Notes under the pieces: model-generated
Database searches by the model: none
Told to the model about the DNA's origin: nothing
What the model saw: the letters and a program-made list of their open reading frames with translations, nothing else
Source of the DNA: Erwinia sorbitola
GTDB lineage: Bacteria; Pseudomonadota; Gammaproteobacteria; Enterobacterales; Enterobacteriaceae
DNA: 64,000 bases
NCBI RefSeq assembly: GCF_009738185.1
Contig: NZ_CP046509.1
Location: 1,925,501 to 1,989,500, forward strand
Reading direction: 5' to 3'
Shown here: one piece after another, positions 25,185 through 34,614 of the stretch
Position numbering within the stretch: the stretch's first letter is position 1
Layout of the letters: each line of letters starts with the position of its first letter
Made by a program: the position numbers and the translations under genes

Positions 25185-26132
25185 TTAGTGCTCAAACATC
25201 GCAGAAATAGATTCTTCGTTGCTGATGCGACGGATCGCTTCAGCCAGCATGCCTGACAGGGTCAGGGTACGCACGTTTGGCAGCGCTTTAATTTCTTCCG
25301 GCAGTGGAATGGTATCGCACACTACCACCTCATCAATCACCGAGTTACGCAGGTTTTCGACCGCGTTGCCGGAGAAGATAGGGTGAGTAGCGTAGGCAAA
25401 TACGCGTTTAGCTCCACGTTCTTTCAGCGCTTCCGCTGCTTTACACAGAGTGCCACCGGTATCGATCATATCATCGACCAGCACGCAGTCACGGCCAGCA
25501 ACATCACCGATGATATGCATCACCTGAGAGACGTTGGCACGCGGGCGGCGCTTGTCGATAATGGCCATATCGGTGTCGTTCAGCAGTTTAGCAATAGCTC
25601 GTGCGCGAACTACACCACCAATGTCCGGGGAGACCACAATCGGGTTTACCAGGCCAATTTGCAGCATATCTTCAAGCAGAATCGGGCTACCAAATACGTT
25701 ATCAACCGGGACGTCAAAGAAGCCCTGAATCTGTTCAGCATGCAGATCCACAGTCAGAACGCGGTCAACACCAACGCTGGAGAGAAAATCGGCAACGACT
25801 TTAGCTGTGATCGGCACACGGGCAGAGCGCACACGGCGATCCTGGCGAGCATAGCCAAAGTAAGGGATAACCGCAGTAATACGACCAGCGGAAGCGCGAC
25901 GCAGGGCGTCAACCATAACAACCAGTTCCATCAGGTTATCATTGGTCGGGGCACAGGTGGACTGGATGATGAAAATATCACCACCGCGTACATTTTCGTT
26001 AATTTGTACGCTCACTTCACCATCGCTGAAACGACCGACGGCGGCGTCGCCCAGGCTGGTGTAAAGGCGGTTGGCAATACGTTGTGCTAGTTCCGGGGTG
26101 GCGTTACCAGCAAAAAGCTTCATATCAGGCAC
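25185..26132 (-). CDS. prs: Ribose-phosphate pyrophosphokinase (PRPP synthetase)
   Basis: The GTG at 26132 gives MPDMKLFAGNATPELAQ, the same start and length (315) as E. coli Prs; frames open further upstream are not translated in that family. The PRPP-binding loop VLVDDMIDTGGT and the conserved RRPRANVSQVM and YARQDRR stretches are intact. The enzyme makes PRPP from ribose 5-phosphate and ATP for nucleotide, histidine, tryptophan and NAD synthesis. As in E. coli it is followed upstream by ispE and lolB on the same strand. Confidence 0.98.
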   Translation of the reverse strand: MPDMKLFAGNATPELAQRIANRLYTSLGDAAVGRFSDGEVSVQINENVRGGDIFIIQSTCAPTNDNLMELVVMVDALRRASAGRITAVIPYFGYARQDRRVRSARVPITAKVVADFLSSVGVDRVLTVDLHAEQIQGFFDVPVDNVFGSPILLEDMLQIGLVNPIVVSPDIGGVVRARAIAKLLNDTDMAIIDKRRPRANVSQVMHIIGDVAGRDCVLVDDMIDTGGTLCKAAEALKERGAKRVFAYATHPIFSGNAVENLRNSVIDEVVVCDTIPLPEEIKALPNVRTLTLSGMLAEAIRRISNEESISAMFEH

Positions 26133-26194
26133 GAGAAGAACCTCAGGCTTTGCGTCCAGAGAATGAAATACCATAAGTCGCACTGGGCGGTATA

Positions 26195-26210
26195 CGACCT
26201 ACGTTTTCAT
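26195..26210 (-). promoter_or_regulatory. Candidate PurR operator in the prs leader
   Basis: CGACCTACGTTTTCAT resembles the PurR operator ACGCAAACGTTTTCNT, with the right half well kept and the left half poor. E. coli prs is PurR-regulated. The call is tentative. Confidence 0.35.
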
Positions 26211-26387
26211 ACGGGTGTTTTGACCCAGCGATCTTGATGCTACAGCAGGCATTGGCAGCATGTAGTTGCCTCATTCACTTATCGGGTAAGTTTCCGAGAC
26301 TCCTCCACTTGCCGCTTTGCTACAACACAATAACGCGGGCTAAATCAGAGCAGTAGTGCAGTATCTGGAACAGGTGACACTGTCACA

Positions 26388-27251
26388 TCAACTCAATTGC
26401 TCGGAAAGTGTCCGGTGCAGCGGCGAAACGTTAACGCCTCGCGCAACAAACCCCTGCAACTCTTTCGGAGCCAGCTCAAGCACCTGACGCGCGGCATGCT
26501 CAGTGTCGAATTCGGCAAACACACAAGCACCCGTTCCAGTCAGGCGCGACGGCGCGTATTCTAGCAGCCAGGAAACAAGCTGTTCAACCTCGCGAAAACG
26601 ATTTCTTACTGCTGCTTCACAATCATTGCGGAATTCGGCCTCTAATAAGGCGCTGATTTCACGTTTTGCGGTGTTTCTGGTCAATTGAGGATCGTTAAAC
26701 ACTAACGGCGTGGGGATGCTGACGCCGGGATGCATCACCAGATACCACTTTTCTGCCGGATAAACCGGCGTCAGCTGTTCGCCAACGCCCTCTGCAAAGG
26801 CGGAAAAACCGTGCACAAAAACGGGAACATCAGCACCCAGGCGCAGCCCAAGTGCTGCCAGCTGCTCAAAACTGAAGCCGGTTTGCCATAAATAATTGAG
26901 TGCCACCAGCACGGTGGCCGCATTGGAAGAGCCTCCGCCCAGCCCGCCACCCATCGGTAAACGCTTCTCTACCGCCAGGGTAGCGCCAGCATTATCGGGC
27001 AGAACGCCCTGCGCGAATGCCTGGTCGCGCAGCAGCTGTGCCGCCCGCACTATCAGATTCTGCTCATCCGGCACGCCGTCGATTGGGGTCAGCAGGCGCA
27101 ATTCACCCTCGCTGTTGGCCTCAATTTGCAGCGTGTCACCATAGTCAAGAAACTGAAACAGCGTCTGGAGATCGTGATAACCGTCTGCGCGACGGCCGGT
27201 GATATAGAGAAATAAATTCAGTTTTGCCGGGGCAGGCCATATTGAGATCAT
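26388..27251 (-). CDS. ispE: 4-diphosphocytidyl-2-C-methyl-D-erythritol kinase
   Basis: The 287-residue GHMP kinase (E. coli IspE has 283) catalyses the ATP-dependent step of the MEP isoprenoid pathway. It shows WPAPAKLNLFL near the N terminus with the active Lys10, the ATP loop LPMGGGLGGGSSNA (98-110), and GADVPVF holding the catalytic Asp. The gene overlaps the end of lolB by 4 bases, so the two are translationally coupled, as in E. coli. Confidence 0.97.
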   Translation of the reverse strand: MISIWPAPAKLNLFLYITGRRADGYHDLQTLFQFLDYGDTLQIEANSEGELRLLTPIDGVPDEQNLIVRAAQLLRDQAFAQGVLPDNAGATLAVEKRLPMGGGLGGGSSNAATVLVALNYLWQTGFSFEQLAALGLRLGADVPVFVHGFSAFAEGVGEQLTPVYPAEKWYLVMHPGVSIPTPLVFNDPQLTRNTAKREISALLEAEFRNDCEAAVRNRFREVEQLVSWLLEYAPSRLTGTGACVFAEFDTEHAARQVLELAPKELQGFVARGVNVSPLHRTLSEQLS

Positions 27252-27874
27252 TTAACTGTCCAGCTATCCATCTTCAGTTTAATTCGCTGGTCGCCTTCAC
27301 GCAGTTCAAGATTTGACGGCAGCTGTGGGTTCTGCTTGCTGTCGTAACCCTGATAAGTCACCTTCCACTGTTTGCCATCCTGACTGTAATTTACCTCACG
27401 CAGGCGGTACTGATCGTCAAGAGTGAAATCGGTGGCATCACCCGGCAGGCCGAGGATCCACTGACGCAGGTTATCCAGCGGAATGCTCATACCAGTAAGC
27501 TGAGAGATCATTTTTGCCGCATCGTTGCTGACGTAGCGCTTGCCTTTGTTATCCACGATCTGAGCCACCTGACCCTGCTGGTCAAGCTGCAATTCGGTAC
27601 TGCCCAGTGGGTTGGTCAGCAGCAGGCGATAGCGATCCGCTGCGGTTTGCTGCCAGTTAAATCGGGCATAGACTTTCTGCCGATCGGAAAGATAGGCAAA
27701 AGCACCACGCGTCTGGTACTGGGTGATTTTCTCTACCGCCTGCTGGTGTTCACGCCATTGTGGAGCGGTCGGGCTCTGGCCGGGTGTTTGCGCTGGATTG
27801 TTCAGAACACACCCGGTCAGCAGCAGGGCGGCAAGGGGAACAAGCCGCAGCAGGCGGCGATTCGACGATAACAT
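27248..27874 (-). CDS. lolB: Outer-membrane lipoprotein receptor LolB
   Basis: The 208-residue lipoprotein has a signal peptide with lipobox LLTGC (Cys22). It accepts lipoproteins from periplasmic LolA and inserts them in the outer membrane. The body has the LolA/LolB beta-fold with NPLGSTELQL and the conserved YRLREVNYSQDGKQWKVTYQGY strands. It is divergent from hemA and upstream of ispE, the standard enterobacterial order. Confidence 0.96.
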   Translation of the reverse strand: MLSSNRRLLRLVPLAALLLTGCVLNNPAQTPGQSPTAPQWREHQQAVEKITQYQTRGAFAYLSDRQKVYARFNWQQTAADRYRLLLTNPLGSTELQLDQQGQVAQIVDNKGKRYVSNDAAKMISQLTGMSIPLDNLRQWILGLPGDATDFTLDDQYRLREVNYSQDGKQWKVTYQGYDSKQNPQLPSNLELREGDQRIKLKMDSWTVK

Positions 27875-28087
27875 GTTCAGGTAAGCTCCTAAGTACTCAG
27901 TTCGCGATCAACCCTTCACGCTAACGAGCTAAAACGGCTGCGTCAATGCTCAAATTGTCTCATTTCATCGTTCAGAGGTATATCTTGTTACAGGGATAGG
28001 CGAAGCATGGCTTTTATTGATCTCGCTCATCTTGTAGAATGCGCCTCACAAAACCCTATTAACTGTGGGATCACCCAAACCTGCAAC

Positions 28088-29344
28088 ATGACGTTACTGG
28101 CTCTCGGCATCAATCATAAAACGGCACCTGTGGCCCTGCGTGAACGTGTAACGTTTTCGCCGGACACGCTACAACAGGCGCTAAATAGCCTGCTGGCGCA
28201 GCCGCTGGTACAGGGCGGCGTTGTGCTGTCTACCTGTAACCGGACCGAGTTGTATCTGAGCGTTGAGCAGCAGGAAAACCTGCAAGAGCAGCTGGTTGCA
28301 TGGTTATGTGATTACCATCAATTAAGTGTAGAAGAGGTGCATAAAAGCCTCTACTGGCACCACGACAATGACGCCGTCAGCCATTTGATGCGCGTTGCCA
28401 GCGGGCTGGACTCGCTGGTACTGGGTGAACCTCAAATTCTTGGTCAGGTAAAAAAAGCTTTTGCCGACTCCCAACGCGGCCACTCGCTTTCCAGCGAGCT
28501 GGAGCGTATGTTCCAGAAATCATTCTCCGTCGCCAAACGTGTGCGCACCGAAACCGAAATTGGTGCCAATGCGGTATCGGTCGCCTTTGCGGCCTGTACG
28601 CTGGCGCGTCAGATCTTCGAATCGCTCTCCACGGTTAACGTGCTGCTGGTAGGAGCGGGTGAAACCATTGAACTGGCTGCCCGCCATCTGCATCAGCATA
28701 AGGTGAAGAAGTTGATGATCGCCAACCGCACCCGTGAGCGTGCGCAGGCGCTGGCCGATGAAGTCGGTGCTGAAGTTATCAGTCTGCCGGAAATAGATTT
28801 ACGTCTTGCAGAAGCCGATATTATTATTAGTTCAACAGCCAGCCCGCTGCCGATTATTGGCAAGGGGATGGTGGAGCGTGCGCTGAAGAAACGCCGCAAC
28901 CAGCCAATGCTGCTGGTGGATATTGCCGTACCCCGTGACGTAGAGCCGGAAGTGGGCAACCTGCCTAACGCCTATCTCTACAGCGTTGATGACCTGCAGG
29001 CGATAATTGAAAGCAATCTGGCCCAGCGCCAGGCAGCGGCCGTGCAGGCTGAAACTATCGTGGTGCAGGAGAGCAGCGAATTTATGTCCTGGCTGCGGGC
29101 ACAGAGCGCGGTTGAAACTATCCGTGACTATCGCTCACAGGCAGAACAGGTGCGGGCTGAACTGGAAGCACGTGCAATCGCTGCACTGCAACAGGGTGGC
29201 AATGCCGAAGAGGTGTTGCGTGACCTGGCCCATAAGCTGACCAACCGTCTGATTCACGCCCCTACCAAATCTCTTCAGCAGGCCGCGCGCGATGGCGATG
29301 GCGAACGCCTGCAAATTTTACGCGACAGCCTCGGGCTGGACTAG
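28088..29344 (+). CDS. hemA: Glutamyl-tRNA reductase
   Basis: The ATG at 28088 gives MTLLALGINHKTAPVALRE and 418 residues, equal to E. coli HemA; a frame open to 28007 is not part of the family. The catalytic cysteine is Cys50 in VVLSTCNRTE. The NADPH-binding domain has VLLVGAGETIE, and a dimerisation helix bundle forms the C terminus. It makes glutamate-1-semialdehyde from Glu-tRNA, the first committed step to heme and siroheme. The siroheme-dependent nitrite reductase encoded further on draws on this pathway. Confidence 0.97.
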   Translation: MTLLALGINHKTAPVALRERVTFSPDTLQQALNSLLAQPLVQGGVVLSTCNRTELYLSVEQQENLQEQLVAWLCDYHQLSVEEVHKSLYWHHDNDAVSHLMRVASGLDSLVLGEPQILGQVKKAFADSQRGHSLSSELERMFQKSFSVAKRVRTETEIGANAVSVAFAACTLARQIFESLSTVNVLLVGAGETIELAARHLHQHKVKKLMIANRTRERAQALADEVGAEVISLPEIDLRLAEADIIISSTASPLPIIGKGMVERALKKRRNQPMLLVDIAVPRDVEPEVGNLPNAYLYSVDDLQAIIESNLAQRQAAAVQAETIVVQESSEFMSWLRAQSAVETIRDYRSQAEQVRAELEARAIAALQQGGNAEEVLRDLAHKLTNRLIHAPTKSLQQAARDGDGERLQILRDSLGLD

Positions 29345-29382
29345 CGTTTCAAGCCTCTTTTTTACAAGGTAAAAAACTACGA

Positions 29383-30465
29383 ATGAAGCCTTCTATTGTT
29401 GCCAAACTGGAAGCCTTGCAGGAGCGCCACGAAGAAGTGGAGGCGATGCTGGGCGATGCCGGAGTTATTGCCGATCAGGATCGTTTTCGTGCACTCTCCC
29501 GCGAATATGCCCAGCTAACCGACGTCAGCCAGTGTTTCCGTCAGTGGCAGCAAACCCAGCAAGATATCGAAACCGCTGAATCAATGCTCAGTGATCCTGA
29601 AATGCGCGAAATGGCTCAGGAAGAGCTGAAAGAAGCGCGCGCCGCCAGTGAAGTGCTTGAGCAACAGTTGCAGGTGCTGCTGTTACCAAAAGATCCAGAC
29701 GATGAGCGTAACTGCTATCTGGAAGTGCGTGCCGGTACCGGCGGTGATGAAGCGGCAATTTTCGCGGGCGATCTGTTCCGTATGTATTGCCGTTATGCCG
29801 AGTCCAAACGCTGGAAAGTGGAAGTGATGAGCGCCAACGAAGGCGAGCATGGCGGTTATAAAGAGGTGATCGCCAAAGTGATTGGTGAGGGTGCCTATGG
29901 TCGCCTTAAGTTCGAATCCGGTGGTCATCGCGTCCAGCGTGTGCCGGAAACGGAATCTCAGGGCCGTATCCACACCTCAGCGTGCACCGTAGCGGTGATG
30001 CCTGAGCTGCCGGAAGCCGAACTGCCGGATATCAATCCATCTGATTTAAAAATCGATACTTTCCGCTCCTCAGGGGCTGGTGGTCAGCACGTTAACACCA
30101 CCGATTCTGCTATCCGTATTACCCACCTGCCAACCGGCATTGTGGTGGAGTGCCAGGATGAGCGCTCTCAGCATAAGAACAAAGCGAAAGCATTGGGCGT
30201 GCTCGGTTCGCGTATCCGCGCGGCAGAAATGGCCCGCCGTCAGCAGGAAGAGTCCTCAACTCGCCGTAACCTGCTCGGCACCGGTGACCGCTCTGACCGT
30301 AACCGTACTTATAATTTCCCTCAGGGCCGTGTCACTGACCACCGCATCAACCTGACCGTCTATCGCCTGGATGAAGCGATGGAAGGAAAGCTGGATGCGC
30401 TGATTGAGCCAGTGGTGCAGGAGCATCAGGCTGACCAGCTGGCGGCACTCGCCGGGCAGGATTAA
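29383..30465 (+). CDS. prfA: Peptide chain release factor 1
   Basis: The 360-residue RF1 matches E. coli in length. The GGQ motif that triggers peptidyl-tRNA hydrolysis is at 233-235 (SSGAGGQHVN). The codon-reading PxT tripeptide is Pro188-Glu189-Thr190, where E. coli has Ala in the middle; Glu is common in other bacteria. It ends translation at UAA and UAG. Its stop overlaps the start of prmC by one base, which couples it to the methyltransferase that modifies Gln235. Confidence 0.98.
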   Translation: MKPSIVAKLEALQERHEEVEAMLGDAGVIADQDRFRALSREYAQLTDVSQCFRQWQQTQQDIETAESMLSDPEMREMAQEELKEARAASEVLEQQLQVLLLPKDPDDERNCYLEVRAGTGGDEAAIFAGDLFRMYCRYAESKRWKVEVMSANEGEHGGYKEVIAKVIGEGAYGRLKFESGGHRVQRVPETESQGRIHTSACTVAVMPELPEAELPDINPSDLKIDTFRSSGAGGQHVNTTDSAIRITHLPTGIVVECQDERSQHKNKAKALGVLGSRIRAAEMARRQQEESSTRRNLLGTGDRSDRNRTYNFPQGRVTDHRINLTVYRLDEAMEGKLDALIEPVVQEHQADQLAALAGQD

Positions 30466-31298
30466 TGCAGATTCGTGTCTGGCTGCGTCATGCAGTGGCT
30501 CAATTGTCAGCCAGCGATAGCCCGAAGCGCGATGCGGAGATTCTGCTGGGTAAGGTGACCGGTAAATCTCGCTCCTGGCTGATTGCCTTCGACGATACCA
30601 GGCTTGACGACGCGCAGCTGACCCGGCTTGAAGCGCTGCTGGCGCGGCGTGTCGCCGGGGAACCGGTGGCATATCTGACCGGCGAGCGCGAGTTCTGGTC
30701 ACTGCCGCTGACGGTATCGCCAGACACGCTGATCCCCCGGCCAGATAGCGAAGTGCTGGTGGAGCAGGCGCTGGCGCGTTTGCCCTCCGCTGGCTGTGCG
30801 CTGCTTGATCTTGGCACCGGAACAGGCGCCATTGCGCTGGCGCTGGCCAGTGAGCGAGCGGATTGCCAGATTACCGGGGTAGATCGTATTCCGGCTGCGG
30901 TGGCTCTGGCGCAGCACAATGCCAGCAAGCTGGCGCTGACCAACGCCCGGTTTCTCCACAGCGACTGGTTCTCCGCGCTTGCCGGGCAGCAGTTCGCGCT
31001 GATTGTCAGCAATCCTCCCTATATTGATGCTGACGACCACCATCTGTCAGAGGGGGACGTGCGTTTTGAACCCGCCAGCGCGCTGGTGGCGGACGATCAC
31101 GGGCTGGCGGATATCAAGATTATTGCCGCCGAAGCAGGGCGCTATTTGCTTAAAGACGGCTGGCTGCTGCTGGAGCACGGCTGGCAGCAGGGCGAACAAG
31201 TCCGGCAAATTTTGCGCGAGAACAGCTTCCATGCCGTGGAAACCTGTCAGGATTACGGCGGCAATGACCGCGTAACAGTCGGGCAAATAAAAGGATAA
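30465..31298 (+). CDS. prmC: Release factor glutamine methyltransferase
   Basis: The 277-residue SAM-dependent enzyme methylates the GGQ glutamine of RF1 and RF2. An N-terminal helical domain (1-75) binds the factor. The Rossmann domain has LDLGTGTGAIAL (114-125) and the substrate motif NPPY at 183-186. The start overlaps the prfA stop (TAATG). Confidence 0.97.
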   Translation: MQIRVWLRHAVAQLSASDSPKRDAEILLGKVTGKSRSWLIAFDDTRLDDAQLTRLEALLARRVAGEPVAYLTGEREFWSLPLTVSPDTLIPRPDSEVLVEQALARLPSAGCALLDLGTGTGAIALALASERADCQITGVDRIPAAVALAQHNASKLALTNARFLHSDWFSALAGQQFALIVSNPPYIDADDHHLSEGDVRFEPASALVADDHGLADIKIIAAEAGRYLLKDGWLLLEHGWQQGEQVRQILRENSFHAVETCQDYGGNDRVTVGQIKG

Positions 31299-31310
31299 AA
31301 AGGAACATTT

Positions 31311-31709
31311 ATGGCTGCCTGGTACCTCCCGCTTAAATATTTTCATCTGTTGACCGTAACTATCACCGCACTGATGTTCATGCTGCGTTTTTACTGGTTC
31401 CAGACCCACTCTCCAATGCTGCAACGTCGCTGGGTGCGCATTGTGCCGCATCTGAATGATACGCTGCTGCTGCTGTCGGGCGTGTTACTGGTGGCGATAA
31501 CTCACTTTTATCCGTTTACTCCGCAAGGCAACTGGCTGACTGAGAAGCTGTTTGGCGTTATCATCTATATTGCGCTGGGCTTTATTGCCCTCGGACGCCG
31601 TCCGCGTGCGCAAAAAGTGCGCTGGTTTGCGTTCTTAGTGGCGTTGATCGCCCTTGTGGTCATAGTGAAACTCGCCACAACTAAAATGCCACTGCTGGGG
31701 TTTGTATGA
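31311..31709 (+). CDS. sirB2: SirB2-family inner-membrane protein
   Basis: The 132-residue protein has four predicted helices and the SirB motif YLPLKYFHLLTVTI at the N terminus. E. coli YchQ is the orthologue. It was once linked to virulence regulation in Salmonella, but its molecular role is not established. It starts 12 bases after prmC and overlaps sirB1 (ATGA). Confidence 0.93.
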   Translation: MAAWYLPLKYFHLLTVTITALMFMLRFYWFQTHSPMLQRRWVRIVPHLNDTLLLLSGVLLVAITHFYPFTPQGNWLTEKLFGVIIYIALGFIALGRRPRAQKVRWFAFLVALIALVVIVKLATTKMPLLGFV

Positions 31710-32515
31710 CGTCTATAGCTGATTTTGATTTTACCGCAGCGCCGCTCAGTGAGGCGGTGATTGCTGCGTCGCTGGCTATTCGCAGCGACTTTCCGGCTGA
31801 AGATGTCAGAGCGCGCTTATCGGCGCTGGTTGCCGAAGCTCGGGCTGAAATTCCTTCAGAACTTGCCGCCGATTTACAGGTTGAGCAGTTGATCGAACTT
31901 TTCTGGGGTCGCTGGGGTTTCGGCGGCGCGAGTGGTGTTTACCGGCTCTCTGATACTCTGTGGCTGGATAATGTATTACGTACCCATCAGGGTACAGCGG
32001 TGTCGCTCGGGGTGATTTTTCTCCATATTGCCGACCAGCTTGACCTGCCGGTGCTGCCGGTGATCTTCCCGACGCAGCTGATTCTGCGGGCGGACTGGAT
32101 CGATGAGAATATGTGGCTGATCAATCCGTTTGACGGCGAAACGCTGGACGAACATCAGCTGGAAGTGTGGCTCCAGGGCAATATCGGCCCGTGGACTGAA
32201 CTGTATGAGGATGATCTTCAGGAAGCCGAGCCGCTGATGGTGTTGCGCAAAATGCTCGACACCCTGAAATCTGCACTGATGGAAGAGAAGCAGATGGAGA
32301 TGGCGCTGCACGTCAGCCAGGTGCTGGTGCAGATGGATCCGGAAGACCCGTATGAAATACGCGATCGCGGTCTGATTTTTGCTCAGTTAGAGTGTGAACA
32401 TGTGGCCCTCAATGATTTAACCTACTTTGTTGAACAGTGCCCGGAAGACCCGATTAGCGAGATGATTAAAGTTCAGATCCACTCGATTGAACAGAAACAG
32501 ATTACCCTTCACTAA
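31706..32515 (+). CDS. sirB1: SirB1-family protein (transglutaminase-like and TPR-like)
   Basis: The 269-residue cytoplasmic protein matches E. coli YchA/SirB1. The N-terminal two thirds carry the transglutaminase-like SirB1 domain (FWGRWGFGGASGVY... and the LGVIFLHIADQLDLPV region). The last 90 residues form TPR-like helices (MALHVSQVLVQMDPEDPYEIRDRGLIFAQL). Function is not firmly known. It lies between sirB2 and kdsA in the conserved hemA-kdsA gene string. Confidence 0.93.
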   Translation: MTSIADFDFTAAPLSEAVIAASLAIRSDFPAEDVRARLSALVAEARAEIPSELAADLQVEQLIELFWGRWGFGGASGVYRLSDTLWLDNVLRTHQGTAVSLGVIFLHIADQLDLPVLPVIFPTQLILRADWIDENMWLINPFDGETLDEHQLEVWLQGNIGPWTELYEDDLQEAEPLMVLRKMLDTLKSALMEEKQMEMALHVSQVLVQMDPEDPYEIRDRGLIFAQLECEHVALNDLTYFVEQCPEDPISEMIKVQIHSIEQKQITLH

Positions 32516-32543
32516 TTGAAGTGAACTCTATAAAGGCGAAGAC

Positions 32544-33398
32544 ATGAAACAAAAAGTGGTTAACATTGGTGATATCAAGGTCGCTAACGATCTGCCGTTC
32601 GTCCTGTTTGGTGGTATGAATGTGCTGGAATCGCGCGATTTGGCGATGCGCATCTGTGAGCACTACGTCACTGTGACCCAGAAACTGGGTATTCCATATG
32701 TGTTCAAAGCTTCTTTCGATAAAGCCAACCGCTCTTCTATTCATTCCTACCGTGGCCCAGGCCTGGAAGAGGGCATGAAAATCTTCCAGGAGATCAAACA
32801 GGCTTTCGGCGTGAAAATCATCACCGACGTTCACGAAGCCAGCCAGGCGCAGACCGTTGCCGACGTGGTGGATGTGATTCAGTTACCGGCTTTCCTGGCG
32901 CGTCAGACCGATCTGGTTGAAGCGATGGCGAAAACCGGCGCAGTGATCAACGTGAAGAAGCCTCAGTTCGTCAGCCCGGGTCAGATGGGCAATATCGTTG
33001 ATAAATTCGCTGAAGGCGGCAATGACAAAGTGATCCTGTGCGATCGCGGTGCTAACTTCGGTTATGACAACCTGGTGGTGGACATGCTGGGCTTCAACGT
33101 GATGAAGCAGGTTTCTAACGGCAGCCCGGTGATTTTCGACGTGACCCATGCCTTGCAGTGCCGCGACCCAATGGGCAGCGCTTCAAGCGGACGCCGTGCA
33201 CAGGTTTCCGAACTGGCGCGCGCCGGTATGGCGGTAGGTATTGCTGGCCTGTTTATTGAAGCGCATCCGGATCCGGCTAACGCTAAGTGCGACGGCCCTT
33301 CAGCGCTGCCGCTGGATAAGCTGGAGCCGTTCCTGGTTCAGATGAAAGCGATTGATGATTTGGTTAAAAGCTTCCCTGAACTGGATACCAGCAACTAA
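32544..33398 (+). CDS. kdsA: 3-deoxy-D-manno-octulosonate 8-phosphate synthase
   Basis: The 284-residue enzyme matches E. coli KdsA in length. It condenses PEP with arabinose 5-phosphate to Kdo 8-phosphate for the LPS inner core. Typical stretches are KASFDKANRSS, IITDVHEASQAQ, LPAFLARQTDL and DVTHALQCRDP. Retention shows that the organism makes normal Kdo-containing LPS in addition to any sphingolipid. A terminator follows directly. Confidence 0.98.
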   Translation: MKQKVVNIGDIKVANDLPFVLFGGMNVLESRDLAMRICEHYVTVTQKLGIPYVFKASFDKANRSSIHSYRGPGLEEGMKIFQEIKQAFGVKIITDVHEASQAQTVADVVDVIQLPAFLARQTDLVEAMAKTGAVINVKKPQFVSPGQMGNIVDKFAEGGNDKVILCDRGANFGYDNLVVDMLGFNVMKQVSNGSPVIFDVTHALQCRDPMGSASSGRRAQVSELARAGMAVGIAGLFIEAHPDPANAKCDGPSALPLDKLEPFLVQMKAIDDLVKSFPELDTSN

Positions 33399-33416
33399 GT
33401 TGGTACTATCTCAATA

Positions 33417-33444
33417 CGGGCCAGGAAACTGGCTCGTTTTTTTT
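33417..33444 (+). terminator. Terminator after kdsA
   Basis: CGGGCCAG (33417-33424) pairs with CTGGCTCG (33429-33436) around GAAA, followed by eight T. Confidence 0.93.
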
Positions 33445-33507
33445 GTGCAGTACCCTCAGAACCCCTGTTTTATTACCTACAATGGAAAGTAAATTAAAGG
33501 AGTCTTT

Positions 33508-33927
33508 ATGAAAAAAACGATGTTGCTACTACTTGGCGCGATGGCGCTGACCGGCTGTAGTAATGCCAGCCAGACGGGTAACCAGCCCGATGCCGGGAAG
33601 TTAGCGAATCGCTTATTTGCGCTCACTTCTGTTGATGGTCAGGCTGTAACGCCGCGCGAAGGGATGAAGCCCGGCATCAGCTTTGGTGAGAATCTGAAGG
33701 TGAGCGGTGTGATGTGTAATCGTTTCTTCGGCCAGGGCAAGCTGGAGCAGGGGCGACTGTTTGTGCCGCAGCTGGCTTCAACCCGGATGATGTGCAGCGA
33801 TGCGCAGCTTAATCAGTGGGAGCAGACGCTATCGGCCGTGCTGGTTCAGGGAGCTGAGGTGAAGCTGACTGAACAGACGCTGACCTTAACGGGAAGCGGT
33901 CACACCCTGGTGTATCAGGCGCATTAA
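33508..33927 (+). CDS. hslJ: HslJ-like META-domain lipoprotein
   Basis: The 139-residue protein has a lipoprotein signal peptide with LTGC (Cys17) and a META/HslJ domain (NRLFALTSVDGQ, MKPGISFGENLKVSGVMCNRFFG, LASTRMMC). E. coli HslJ (140 residues) is a heat-inducible outer-membrane protein connected with novobiocin resistance, encoded near ldhA; here the gene is beside kdsA. The start has a good AAAGGAG. Its stop codon directly touches the first unit of the tandem repeat array. Confidence 0.88.
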   Translation: MKKTMLLLLGAMALTGCSNASQTGNQPDAGKLANRLFALTSVDGQAVTPREGMKPGISFGENLKVSGVMCNRFFGQGKLEQGRLFVPQLASTRMMCSDAQLNQWEQTLSAVLVQGAEVKLTEQTLTLTGSGHTLVYQAH

Positions 33928-34575
33928 CCAGTGGCGAATATACCGCTGGCTGTTGTAGGGGGCAGGCATGCCTGACCCGGGGACGAGGCGAACCTCGCTT
34001 CTGCCATAAACCAGTGGCGAATAAACCGCTGGCTGTTGTAGGGGTCAGGCATGCCTGACCCGGGGCGAGACGAACCTCGCTTCTGCCATAAACCAGTGGC
34101 GAATATACCGCTGGCTGTTGTAGGGGGCAGGCATGCCTGACCCGGGGACGAGGCGAACCTCGCTTCTGCCATAAACCAGTAGCGAATATACCGCTGGCTG
34201 TTGTAGGGGTCAGGCATGCCTGACCCGGGGCGAGACGAACCTCGCTTCTGCCATAAACCAGTGGCGAATATACCGCTGGCTGTTGTAGGGGCAGCATGCC
34301 TGACCCGGGGACGAGGCGAACCTCGCTTCTGCCATAAACCAGTAGCGAATATACCGCTGGCTGTTGTAGGGGTCAGGCATGCCTGACCCGGGGCGAGACG
34401 AACCTCGCTTCTGCCATAAACCAGTGGCGAATATACCGCTGGCTGTTGTAGGGGTCAGGCATGCCTGACCCGGGGACGAGGCGAACCTCGCTTCTGCCAT
34501 AAGCCAGTGGCGAATATACCGCTGGCTGTTGTAGGGGTCAGGCATGCCTGACCCGGGGCGAGACGAACCTCGCCC
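33928..34575. repeat. Tandem array of eight 81-83 bp units in strict A/B alternation
   Basis: Units begin with CCAGT(G/A)GCGAAT at 33928, 34011, 34093, 34176, 34258, 34339, 34421 and 34504. Each holds an 18-base palindrome GGTCAGGCATGCCTGACC or a close variant, and a second small hairpin formed by GCGAG and CTCGC. Odd units carry GGACGAGGCGAACC and even units GGCGAGACGAACC, so the real repeat is a dimer of about 165 bp present four times. The array fills the space between convergent hslJ and chaA. Open frames inside it come from the repeat and are not taken as genes. Confidence 0.95.
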
Positions 34576-34614
34576 CTTCAATACACGCTGATATCGCCGA
34601 AAATCTGGCTGCCT

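Noticed and set aside
25383..26090. 235-codon open frame opposite prs
   Set aside because: Antisense shadow of prs; no ribosome-binding site or recognisable domain.
26371..26384. GGTGACACTGTCACA as a CRP or other operator before prs/ispE
   Set aside because: Half-site spacing is wrong for CRP (5 instead of 6) and it lies at the end of ispE, away from a clear promoter.
33928..34575. CRISPR array
   Set aside because: The whole 82-bp unit repeats, with no unique spacers of constant length, and no cas genes are near.
33809..34581. Long open frames on the minus strand through the tandem array
   Set aside because: They consist of repeat-derived peptide (tandem copies of the same 27-28 residues in shifting frames), lack ribosome-binding sites and run into hslJ.
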